DNA of 53,510 bases from Pseudomonas lurida (GTDB taxonomy: Bacteria > Pseudomonadota > Gammaproteobacteria > Pseudomonadales > Pseudomonadaceae): positions 1 to 53,510 of the forward strand of contig NZ_JAAMRE010000039.1 in NCBI RefSeq assembly GCF_013522705.1. The letters run 5' to 3'. Under the pieces are notes generated by a model. That model was not told where the DNA came from, did not search any database, and saw only the letters and a program-made list of their open reading frames with translations. Positions 23,713-29,830 of the stretch are shown here, piece by piece (within the stretch, counting starts at the first letter, position 1; the number at the start of each line of letters is the position of its first letter). The position numbers and the translations under genes were made by a program.

Positions 23713-24503
23713 CACAGGTCTCCCAGATCATTTGCCCAGCTGGTGTCATCGAAATCAGGCGCCTTGCCCTGCCCCAACGCTTTGACGCGTTCGCGCCTGA
23801 CCCACTGAACCAGTCGGTAGCACCAGCCTGCCGATGTATCAACGGTCGCTGGCTTGGCGACGAAGAAGCCCATGAAAGCCCTGATCGCCGGCTCAGGAAC
23901 CGCATCGGCAGGAAGCCCGGCGATTGCGATCTGATCCGACAGCGCCTTCTCGTTCGGAGCCCAGGTGGCGAACATGGCGAAGCGTTGGCGATCATCCTGC
24001 GGCTCCACGGCGGCGCGGTTCTGTTCGTCGAGAGCGGATTGGATCTCGCGCTGCTGCAGCTGCTCTTCGGTTCCTTGATGGTTAAGTGATGGATTGGGTG
24101 CAGCGGCTGCACCCCGTTCTGTTCCAGACTGCACCCCGTTCTGTTGTGGGTTGCACCCCGTTGCATCATCTGCACCCCGTTTTGTACGGGGTGCAGGATT
24201 TGCACCCCGCAGTATCTGGAGGTCATAAACGACTGGCCGGCGGTCATGCCGATCAATGTGCACAGCGGCGATAGCTTGATTGCCCTTCTGGATCAGCCCG
24301 GACTTCTCCAGATCGTCCAGCTTGTAGCGGACGGTACGCTCGGAAAGACCTGTGTCCTGGGCCAGGGTAGAGGCGGACGGAAAGGCACCTGTGCCGTTCG
24401 AGCCCGCGTAGTTGGCCAGGCACAGCAGTACGTGACGCGCGCTTGAGTCTTTAAGGGTTTCGGTGGGCAGAGAGAGCGCCCAGGACATTGCTTGAACGCT
24501 CAC
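23712..24503 (-). CDS. Replication initiator O with internal origin
   Basis: A 263-aa initiator. The N-terminal 95 residues form a winged helix (LCLANYAGSNGTGAFPSASTLAQDTGLSERTVRYKLDDLEKSGLI). The middle (about residues 98-140) is encoded by the iteron cluster and is repetitive (RGANPAPRTKRGADDATGCNPQQNGVQSGTERGA). The C-terminal domain (GWCYRLVQWVRRERVKALGQG) likely contacts P. Lambda O has the same plan, with ori inside the gene. ATGA overlap with the Rha gene. Confidence 0.88.
   Translation of the reverse strand: MSVQAMSWALSLPTETLKDSSARHVLLCLANYAGSNGTGAFPSASTLAQDTGLSERTVRYKLDDLEKSGLIQKGNQAIAAVHIDRHDRRPVVYDLQILRGANPAPRTKRGADDATGCNPQQNGVQSGTERGAAAAPNPSLNHQGTEEQLQQREIQSALDEQNRAAVEPQDDRQRFAMFATWAPNEKALSDQIAIAGLPADAVPEPAIRAFMGFFVAKPATVDTSAGWCYRLVQWVRRERVKALGQGKAPDFDDTSWANDLGDL
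24096..24210. repeat. Iteron cluster, putative replication origin inside O
   Basis: Direct copies of TGCACCCCGTT begin at 24108, 24130, 24152 and 24171 (spacing 22, 22 and 19 bp). A fifth, TGCACCCCGC, begins at 24201. Inverted copies are ACGGGGTGCA at 24186-24195 and GGGTGCA at 24096-24102. The spacing is about two helical turns and the cluster lies in the middle of the initiator gene, as lambda ori does. Confidence 0.8.
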
Positions 24504-25204
24504 AGCGAGTTTCCTTGGAGTTGTTCGGCTAGGGTAGTAATGCCTTTCCGGGTGACCATGACCTGCTCCACGACCTTGAGGTCTTGCTCGTCACCCTTCC
24601 CCACCTTGACGAGCTTGTGCTCCAGCAGGCCCGCGGTGAGGCGAGGTTGGTACGCAGACCAGGCCGAGAACGCGGCGCGGCGGTAGATCCAGCGGTTGTC
24701 GCTGAGCCACTTGAAGAGCTTCAGAGGGCCGACGCCGAGCTGCTTGGCGGCCGACGTGATGCAGATCGAGCCTTGAGTTGCAGATAGGCGCTCAAGGGCC
24801 AGGACCTTTGGAGCCTGCTGCTGAATGACCTGGTGCAGCGAAGCGTTGTGCTTGGCTTGATCGGCGGCAAGCTGAAGGGCTTCCGCAAAGTTGGAAGGCA
24901 TCGATATGGTGTGTCGCGACACCTTTTCGAGTTCAGCCAGGCGTTTCACGACACGGTGCCGAAGTGGGATGCTGTAACCGGTGAGCAGCGTTTCGGTCAG
25001 TACGCGATCTAGCCGAACCTCCGAGGTGCGACCACGTTCATCCGTGTATCGAATTGCCTGGCTCAAATCTGAGCCAGTCTTTTCGAGAGCATCAAGCATC
25101 ACATTGACGTCCCTCAAGACGTTCTTGTGCTGCTTGCCGGTGAGATCGGCGATCTCACGGGTCGACATCGTGACGGTATTGCTTGGAGCGACGAGTGTGT
25201 TCAT
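24500..25204 (-). CDS. Rha-type regulator with C-terminal antirepressor-like domain
   Basis: A 234-aa protein. Residues 1-95 are a pRha domain (MSTREIADLTGKQHKNVLRDVNVMLDAL, YTDERGRTSEVRLDRVLTETLLTGYS). Residues 120-230 resemble the KilA-C/antirepressor domain (CITSAAKQLGVGPLKLFKWLSDNRWIYRR). Such proteins are early regulators in temperate phages; Rha interferes with growth in hosts lacking IHF. It precedes O and overlaps it by ATGA. Confidence 0.87.
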   Translation of the reverse strand: MNTLVAPSNTVTMSTREIADLTGKQHKNVLRDVNVMLDALEKTGSDLSQAIRYTDERGRTSEVRLDRVLTETLLTGYSIPLRHRVVKRLAELEKVSRHTISMPSNFAEALQLAADQAKHNASLHQVIQQQAPKVLALERLSATQGSICITSAAKQLGVGPLKLFKWLSDNRWIYRRAAFSAWSAYQPRLTAGLLEHKLVKVGKGDEQDLKVVEQVMVTRKGITTLAEQLQGNSL

Positions 25205-25238
25205 AATGGCCCCACAAGTTTTATTGCTGTTGAAAGAG

Positions 25239-25261
25239 CCGCCCTGCCAGGCGGTTTTTTT
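25239..25261 (+). terminator. Terminator-like hairpin facing the early operon
   Basis: CCGCC/GGCGG with a 6-base loop followed by T7 on the plus strand, in the gap between the CII-like and Rha genes. It is oriented against the early operon. On the minus strand the same stem is followed only by CTCTTT, so it may act weakly in both directions. Confidence 0.55.
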
Positions 25262-25272
25262 ATGCCTGCGAT

Positions 25273-25695
25273 TCAGGCGGCCTTCAGCGATTCGCGCAGG
25301 ATGTGTAACGCCTCAATGGCTTCCTGAATCGCTTTCTCGCCCTGGGCTTTTTCGTGCTGGCTGATGTGGTTGTCCGCAGCCGCGTCGAAGATCAGCCGAC
25401 CGACGTCACCGCACTCGGCGGATAGATGGCCGAGGGCAACCATCAGCGGCTTGGCTGCCGGCTTCTCGCGCGCGACCAGCTCGTAGCCGAACTTGTCTGC
25501 CAAGGCCATCAGCGGGCGCATGTCGCCGGTGTGCAGAAGAACGCCGAACAGATGCTCAATCGTCAGGTGGTGAGCCGAGTTATCCGGATTCGAGCGCTGC
25601 AGCAGGCTGACGTGCGCGAGGCACATCTTCCCGGCAAGTTCCTCTGCCCCACTCTCCTTGATGGTGGTGTGGCAAGCCCTCAAGAAATCTTCCAT
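25273..25695 (-). CDS. CII-like phage regulator (CP76 family)
   Basis: A 140-aa protein, MEDFLRACHTTIKESGAEELAGKMCLAHVSLLQRSNPDNSAHHLTIEHLFGVLLHTGDMRPLMALADKFG. This matches the CII/CP76 type of regulators: helix-turn-helix near residues 18-35, then the HHLTIEHL and TGD positions. It lies directly downstream of cro, where lambda has cII, and may activate lysogeny functions. I use the ATG at 25695, preceded by GAGG. Confidence 0.75.
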   Translation of the reverse strand: MEDFLRACHTTIKESGAEELAGKMCLAHVSLLQRSNPDNSAHHLTIEHLFGVLLHTGDMRPLMALADKFGYELVAREKPAAKPLMVALGHLSAECGDVGRLIFDAAADNHISQHEKAQGEKAIQEAIEALHILRESLKAA

Positions 25696-25778
25696 TCGTA
25701 AAACCTCAAATTTGTTTCCGTGGAAGCGGCCGCCAGGTCCGACGATCATTCGCTCAACAGATCAATGACAAGGACGCC

Positions 25779-25958
25779 TTATGCAGCGGTTTTCTTTTTG
25801 TCGGCCTTCAATTGGCCGTCGGTTACAAGTTCAAGCTGGTACTGACGTAGCTCGGGGATCTCTTCGCCCCACTGCCGGACTGCCTCGTATGTGATGCCGA
25901 GCGCTTTGGCGAGGGGGGCGATCCCTTTGAAATGTTTAATTGCGTCGGCACGGTTCAT
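25779..25958 (-). CDS. Cro-like repressor
   Basis: A 59-aa Cro of the P22-Cro type, MNRADAIKHFKGIAPLAKALGITYEAVRQWGEEIPELRQYQ, with a helix-turn-helix at residues 14-31. The recognition helix shares YEAVRQW with the CI protein encoded opposite, so both should read the same operators. AAAGGAGT lies six bases before the ATG. It starts the early minus-strand operon from the promoter at 25984-26012. Confidence 0.88.
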   Translation of the reverse strand: MNRADAIKHFKGIAPLAKALGITYEAVRQWGEEIPELRQYQLELVTDGQLKADKKKTAA

Positions 25959-25983
25959 GGCTGACTCCTTTGGGTATACGGCA

Positions 25984-26012
25984 ATTCAAGCATGCTTGTG
26001 TTTACTAAGCAA
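25984..26012 (-). promoter_or_regulatory. Early promoter PR for cro
   Basis: TTGCTT (26012-26007), 17-bp spacer, TTGAAT (25989-25984). The -35 overlaps the middle operator by 3 bp and the -10 overlaps the cro-side operator by 3 bp. PL at 28968-28996 has exactly the same layout. Confidence 0.65.
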
Positions 26013-26034
26013 GCATGCTTGCCAAGCTAACTTG
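25987..26034. promoter_or_regulatory. OR-like operator cluster between cro and cI
   Basis: Two perfect CAAGCATGCTTG palindromes at 25987-25998 and 26010-26021, 23 bp apart, plus a degenerate copy CAAGctaaCTTG at 26023-26034. They occupy the whole divergent control region. Confidence 0.85.
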
Positions 26035-26046
26035 TAGATTGCTTGC

Positions 26047-26895
26047 ATGAAAATTACTGACCGAATTGCGAAACTTGTCCTGGCGCGAAAGCCTGAGATC
26101 GGACCGCGAGGATTCAAAAGGGATATAGCGACCACCTGCGGGGTCAGCTATGAAGCTGTTCGTCAGTGGTTTGCCGGAGATACCGGCAACATAAAGAACG
26201 AAAACCTGGTAGCGATCGCTGAAGGTTATGACACGACGGTCGACTGGCTGCTCTCAGGCAAAGGTGAGCCACCAAGCCGGAAGGCCAATGATGCCCCTAA
26301 AGCCGGCAATTATTCTTCGGCGGATTTGGTCAAACAGATGCTCGCGAAGCACGGAAGGGGTCTATCGGAAGAGGCGCGAGCACGAATCGCCGAGGTTGTA
26401 GAAGAGGTGGCGCTTGAGTCGAAGTCGACAAATGTTGTGAAAGTCGACTTCACCAGAGCCGGCCAAGTCGGTGACGAAGTATGGATTGCCCATTACGACG
26501 TGCGCGCAGCGATGGGTGGCGGGCAGATCCCGCACGAATACCCGGAAATGCTCCAAGACATAAGGGTTAGCCCTAAGCACCTGCGCGACCTGGGCGTCAC
26601 CTTCAAAGAGCACTTCCATCTCAAGATGATCACTGGGTGGGGACAGTCGATGGCCCCAACGATCAAAGACCGCGACCCTCTGCTCGTCGACATTACGATC
26701 CGGGAGTTCACTGGCGACGGCATCTACCTCTTCTCCCACGACGACATGCTGTACGTGAAGCGCTTGCAGAAGAAAGGCAAGGACCGTTTCAAGATGATCT
26801 CGGACAACAAGCATCATGATCCCGAGGATATCCGAGTGGATGACACCTATATTTTGGCTAGGGTGCTACTCGTGTGGAACGCGAATTTGCTATAA
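26047..26895 (+). CDS. CI-type repressor with S24 autoprotease domain
   Basis: A 282-aa prophage repressor. Helix-turn-helix at residues about 24-45 (FKRDIATTCGVSYEAVRQWFAG). An Ala/Gly-rich hinge (about 153-159, RAAMGGG) is the likely self-cleavage region. The S24 domain has Ser201 in GWGQSMAPT and Lys238 in MLYVKRL, so RecA-stimulated cleavage and SOS induction are expected. No Shine-Dalgarno precedes the ATG. A -10-like TAGATT lies at 26035-26040, seven bases upstream, so the message may be leaderless as lambda cI is from PRM. A terminator follows. Confidence 0.94.
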   Translation: MKITDRIAKLVLARKPEIGPRGFKRDIATTCGVSYEAVRQWFAGDTGNIKNENLVAIAEGYDTTVDWLLSGKGEPPSRKANDAPKAGNYSSADLVKQMLAKHGRGLSEEARARIAEVVEEVALESKSTNVVKVDFTRAGQVGDEVWIAHYDVRAAMGGGQIPHEYPEMLQDIRVSPKHLRDLGVTFKEHFHLKMITGWGQSMAPTIKDRDPLLVDITIREFTGDGIYLFSHDDMLYVKRLQKKGKDRFKMISDNKHHDPEDIRVDDTYILARVLLVWNANLL

Positions 26896-26928
26896 GTCTC
26901 TATGAAAATTTAAAAAACAAGAATATAG

Positions 26929-26949
26929 CTGCCATCTTGGCAGTTTTTT
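26929..26949 (+). terminator. Terminator after cI
   Basis: CTGCC/GGCAG stem with a 5-base loop then T6, 33 bp after the cI stop. It separates cI from the following three-gene cassette. Confidence 0.82.
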
Positions 26950-27021
26950 AATGGGAGCCTAGTGACATGGATGTTTACATGACAGCAAGCCCCGAACTTA
27001 TGAAAACCTAGGGGGCGTTCG

Positions 27022-27882
27022 ATGGACGGTAAAGTCGTAACTGAATTCACAATATCCTACGATGCAAAAGGTGCTCTGGCTCATCACCAGATAAAAGCCA
27101 AGGACTTGGGGAGTGCTATCCTAGGCATGGATGACTTGATTACCAAGTCCGCGAAAATTGTCAGCAATGGATCATCTGAAGCAGATTTGAGCGTGGTCGC
27201 CCCTGCAAAAGAAGGGTCACTAGAGATAATTTATTCGATATTCGCCGATCCACTTACTGCTATCACCGTATTAAAATCAATCGGCATAATCGGCGGTGCC
27301 GCAATTGCATCAACCGCATCAGCAATCGGAATAATTGACCGAATAAAAGATAAGAAAATAGAAAAGGTAGTTATAAACGCCAGAAAGAAAACTGCAATTA
27401 TCACTGTTGACGGTAATGAAATTGAAACAAGCAGTGATGTAGCTCAACTCGTTTCAAGCAAAGAAATCAGACAGGCACTTCACAAGGTCATTCAAGGCCC
27501 ACTCCAAGGCAAGGACAATCCGCGAGTATCATTCAAAGCCGAAGGCAAAGTGACTACTTTAGCAGAGGATAAAATAGCAAACTTCAAGCCCATTAAATCT
27601 GATTTAACCGAGAAAGTTAACATTGATACATTTAGAAAGAAAATCCAATTTACCAAGCTAAACTTCAAAGGGAAGAGAGGCTGGAGTATTGCTAGTCGCG
27701 ATGGGTTTGAAGCTAGCGTATCTATACAAGATGAAGAATTCATGTTGAAGGTTGCCGATAATGAAGAGGCGTTCCTAAAAGACAAACTCTACATGGTTAA
27801 TATCGAGAAGAAGGAAATCATAGATCTTAGCGGAACCAGAACAACCTATGCTATAGTTAAAGTTTTCGGTGAAGCTGTATAG
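27022..27882 (+). CDS. Unknown 286-aa protein, first gene of the rex-position cassette
   Basis: I do not recognise a characterised family. The N-terminal 75 residues are mixed alpha/beta (VTEFTISYDAKGALAHHQIKAKDLGSAILGMDDLITKSAKIVSNGSSEADLSVVAPAKEGSLEIIYSI). A hydrophobic Gly/Ala/Ile stretch covers residues 78-106 (LTAITVLKSIGIIGGAAIASTASAIGIID). Then come a lysine-rich turn and a beta-rich C-terminal domain (KVVINARKKTAIITVDGNEIETSS ... GFEASVSIQDEEFMLKVADNEE). The region is clearly AT-richer than its neighbours. GGGGG lies six bases before the ATG. It is followed 17 bp later by two small membrane-protein genes. It lies between cI and the second operator cluster, where lambda has rexA (279 aa). 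A role in superinfection exclusion is inference. Confidence 0.8.
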   Translation: MDGKVVTEFTISYDAKGALAHHQIKAKDLGSAILGMDDLITKSAKIVSNGSSEADLSVVAPAKEGSLEIIYSIFADPLTAITVLKSIGIIGGAAIASTASAIGIIDRIKDKKIEKVVINARKKTAIITVDGNEIETSSDVAQLVSSKEIRQALHKVIQGPLQGKDNPRVSFKAEGKVTTLAEDKIANFKPIKSDLTEKVNIDTFRKKIQFTKLNFKGKRGWSIASRDGFEASVSIQDEEFMLKVADNEEAFLKDKLYMVNIEKKEIIDLSGTRTTYAIVKVFGEAV

Positions 27883-27899
27883 CTGCCTGAGGTTGGACT

Positions 27900-28154
27900 A
27901 TGTGGACTTATGATTTGATCTTTCAGGCGATCGGGTGGAGCATCCTTATTCTTGGATTTCCGCTTATTTTCGTATATGTTCGCAAGATAACTAAATACGC
28001 ATCGTATTTTCTGTTTCCTAAAGACATGTTAATCCAATACAAAACTGACAACAACGAAACAGAAAGTTTTATTCTGCATCAGTCAATAATTGGTAGAAAG
28101 AGACTGACTAAAATTTCGCAGCAACAAGCGGAATCATTAGGAGGCAGCCTGTGA
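27900..28154 (+). CDS. Small single-span membrane protein, cassette gene 2
   Basis: An 84-aa protein with one membrane segment at residues about 8-27 (FQAIGWSILILGFPLIFVYV), then a basic stretch (RKITKYASYFLF) and a polar cytoplasmic tail ending RKRLTKISQQQAESLGGSL. No recognised family. GAGG lies eight bases before the ATG. Its stop overlaps the GTG start of the third gene, so the two are translationally coupled. Confidence 0.75.
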   Translation: MWTYDLIFQAIGWSILILGFPLIFVYVRKITKYASYFLFPKDMLIQYKTDNNETESFILHQSIIGRKRLTKISQQQAESLGGSL

Positions 28155-28537
28155 AAAACAATATGTTCATGGCTTTAGCCACCAGTCTTCTCAATGCGCT
28201 AGCTTTGGTTCTGATACCAATATTGACTACGCCCGAAGCAAAACAGGGTTTAATGGCCCTGACGGGCATATTAAGTCCATTTGTGTCGATTTGGCTTCTA
28301 AAAATATATATACGCGCCGACGATCCTCCAGATCTGACGCGTCGAATAGCTGCTCTCAAAGCATCAATAAAGATATGTAAGGGAGACCTGAAAGACAAGG
28401 GTGCAAATGAGATTTTCAAAAAGCGCACTCGAGCCCAGATGGAAAAGCTCCAATACGCTCTGCAAACTGTTAGAGATGACTACGGAAAATCAAAGGAATA
28501 CGCTTTGAGCGAGATTCAGCCACCAACACCCGATTGA
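28151..28537 (+). CDS. Two-span membrane protein with cytoplasmic helix, cassette gene 3
   Basis: A 128-aa protein with two membrane segments, residues about 6-25 (FMALATSLLNALALVLIPIL) and 35-53 (MALTGILSPFVSIWLLKIY), then a basic, probably coiled-coil tail (DLTRRIAALKASIKICKGDLKDKGANEIFKKRTRAQMEKLQYALQTVRDDY). It starts with GTG overlapping the previous stop (GTGA), with GGAGG six bases upstream; an ATG four codons later is an alternative. RexB of lambda is likewise a small membrane protein, but I see no sequence similarity. Confidence 0.75.
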   Translation: MKNNMFMALATSLLNALALVLIPILTTPEAKQGLMALTGILSPFVSIWLLKIYIRADDPPDLTRRIAALKASIKICKGDLKDKGANEIFKKRTRAQMEKLQYALQTVRDDYGKSKEYALSEIQPPTPD

Positions 28538-28560
28538 TAAATGTGGCTTATCCTATAAAG

Positions 28561-28584
28561 AGCCCGCCTTGCGCGGGCTTTTTA
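28561..28584 (+). terminator. Terminator after the three-gene cassette
   Basis: AGCCCGC/GCGGGCT stem with a 5-base loop, followed by T6 on the plus strand, 23 bp after the last cassette stop. It may also end the converging DUF1654 transcript, though the minus-strand T run is poorer. Confidence 0.83.
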
Positions 28585-28591
28585 TCGCCTG

Positions 28592-28909
28592 CTAAAAAGG
28601 CGCCGCCTCTCCTTCCTGCTCAAACTCCACCTGGCCCTTCCCCGCCACTTCTACCTCTTGCTGCTCCCACCTCACCGTAACGCTGCTGTCGTCATTGAGT
28701 GTCAACTCAAGCTCGTCAGTTTCGGCGATCACCCCTAAAACCTCTTCCCACTCGCGATCGCCATCCGTGTCCAGGCGGTGAATTGTCACCCAGCGCTGCG
28801 CCTGCGCCACTGGGTGGTTGATCATCGATGACACCCTCAATCCCAGCCGTTCCATGCCCGTCATTTCTGCCCGTCCCGAGCCTGCCGGGCTTCCCTTCTG
28901 CTTAGCCAT
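28592..28909 (-). CDS. DUF1654 family protein under a LexA box
   Basis: A 105-aa protein of the Pseudomonas-type DUF1654 family, MAKQKGSPAGSGRAEMTGMERLGLRVSSMINHPVAQAQRWVTIHRLDTDGDREWEEVL. The central GLRVSSMINHPxAQxxR segment is the family core; the C-terminus is acidic (EVEVAGKGQVEFEQEGEAAPF). I chose the ATG at 28909 with GGAGG five bases upstream over a GTG six bases earlier. A near-perfect SOS box lies just upstream, so DNA damage should induce it. Molecular function is unknown. Confidence 0.85.
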   Translation of the reverse strand: MAKQKGSPAGSGRAEMTGMERLGLRVSSMINHPVAQAQRWVTIHRLDTDGDREWEEVLGVIAETDELELTLNDDSSVTVRWEQQEVEVAGKGQVEFEQEGEAAPF

Positions 28910-28925
28910 AACCACCTCCCAAGAA

Positions 28926-28945
28926 TACTGTACATAAATACAGTA
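28926..28945. promoter_or_regulatory. LexA (SOS) box upstream of the DUF1654 gene
   Basis: TACTGTACATAAATACAGTA matches the E. coli consensus TACTGTATATATATACAGTA at 18 of 20 positions and keeps the palindromic CTGT/ACAG arms. It starts 17 bp upstream of the DUF1654 ATG. Confidence 0.85.
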
Positions 28946-28958
28946 ATCAAAATAAACA

Positions 28959-29013
28959 CAAGCGTGCTTGCATTCAATTCACAAGCATGCTTTTATTGAT
29001 GCAAGCCGACTTG
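28959..29013. promoter_or_regulatory. OL-like operator cluster, 3 kb from OR
   Basis: CAAGCGTGCTTG at 28959-28970, CAAGCATGCTTT at 28982-28993 (23 bp apart, the same spacing as in OR), and a degenerate copy CAAGccgaCTTG at 29002-29013. Confidence 0.83.
28968..28996 (+). promoter_or_regulatory. Early promoter PL
   Basis: TTGCAT (28968-28973), 17-bp spacer, TTTTAT (28991-28996). Each hexamer overlaps an operator by 3 bp, mirroring PR at 25984-26012. It points toward the plus-strand accessory genes, xis and int. Confidence 0.65.
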
Positions 29014-29041
29014 TGCTTCTCAGCAAGCACAGGACGCCCAC

Positions 29042-29053
29042 CGCTCTTTAACA
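29042..29053 (+). promoter_or_regulatory. boxA antitermination element (nutL-like)
   Basis: CGCTCTTTAACA differs from E. coli rrn boxA (TGCTCTTTAACA) only at its first base, and starts about 40 bp downstream of the predicted PL start. A small hairpin with a CCGAAA loop (29108-29123) follows about 55 bp later but is a doubtful boxB. Confidence 0.68.
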
Positions 29054-29830
29054 GCCAGCGCAACAAACAACAGACCGCATTGCCTCTACCGGCGACCGGC
29101 GAGCAGACAGGCCCGAAAGCCTGCCAACGACACGGAAAACCCTGTACGGCTGCCCGATGGTGAAACGCCAGAACTGAGTGAGTGACCCGGCAAGCAATGC
29201 GCCCCGCGAATCCCAGCGGCAGAAGGGAGAGATACCGAATCGAATTAGCGGTCCCGATAGCCTCGGCTGGGACCGCCGGACCTCATGCACCCTGCCCCAC
29301 TCAATCAGGTCACTCAGAGCTGTAGCGTGCATGTTGTAAGGACCTGTGATCCACGGCGAACAGATGCTGTTTGACGCTGTGAGTAGGAAGCTCGAAGCCC
29401 ACCCACGAAGACGACCGGCCAGCCCTGCAATCAGCGGCGGGTAACTGGCCAGCACCGCTGACGCAACAAACCCAGGCTGTCGCCAGTAGCGGGCCTGGGC
29501 CCCACAGATTTCCTCGATGACCTTGGCGACAGGGTCATCCGGAAAATCAACGGAGACACCAAGATGCTGGCGAAAGAAGACACCCCCGCTTCCGGGCCGA
29601 GGCAAAGAGCTTCAGGGCTCACGCCAAGGCGGCGAGATCTGAGGCAGCGAAGTGCAAAGCGGCCGGCGACTGGGTCGGCAAGTTGAAAGCCGAGTGCCGG
29701 GCAACTGAATACGTTCGGGATGCCCAGGCGCGGGACAAGTGGATCAAAGAACTGAAAGCAGCATGACGGAGCTTTTCACTGATGCCCATCCAGAGCGGTG
29801 GGCATTGGGAAAACAACCGAGGGAAGCGAA
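29054..29830 (+). other. PL leader region without a confident gene
   Basis: About 780 bp after boxA. I find only short plus-strand frames: a 42-codon Arg-rich one at 29197-29325, a 32-codon GTG frame with AAGGA upstream at 29346-29444, and the frame-broken small gene at 29564-29766. A long open frame on the minus strand here looks like a shadow. No N homologue could be identified. Confidence 0.5.
29564..29766 (+). pseudogene. Small helical phage gene with a one-base frame break
   Basis: From the ATG at 29564 (GGAG eight bases upstream) the frame reads MLAKEDTP and then hits C5 at 29583-29587. Shifting -1 at that run restores a protein-like frame, RFRAEAKSFRAHAKAARSEAAKCKAAGDWVGKLKAECRATEYVRDAQARDKWIKELKAA, to TGA at 29764-29766. 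That second frame has no start codon of its own upstream. The whole would be 67 aa, basic and helical, like small coiled-coil proteins common in early phage operons. The break may be a mutation, a sequencing error or a slip site. Confidence 0.45.

Noticed and set aside
24096..24210. CRISPR-like repeats
   Set aside because: The units are only 10-11 bp, spacers are 8-11 bp and not unique, some copies are inverted, and they lie inside a replication initiator gene. Iterons fit better.
26963..27007. 14-codon leader peptide (MDVYMTASPELMKT) before the 286-aa gene
   Set aside because: Frame and position are suggestive, but there is no attenuator structure and so short a frame can occur by chance.
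29197..29325. 42-codon Arg-rich frame as a possible N antiterminator
   Set aside because: The start (RPANPSGRRERYRIE) recalls an arginine-rich motif, but there is no ribosome site and the rest is not protein-like. Kept only as a hint in the boxA finding.
29048..29605. 185-codon open frame on the minus strand
   Set aside because: It lies antisense to the PL leader, covers the boxA and starts without a ribosome site; its composition is odd and no domain is visible. I treat it as a shadow of plus-strand sequence.
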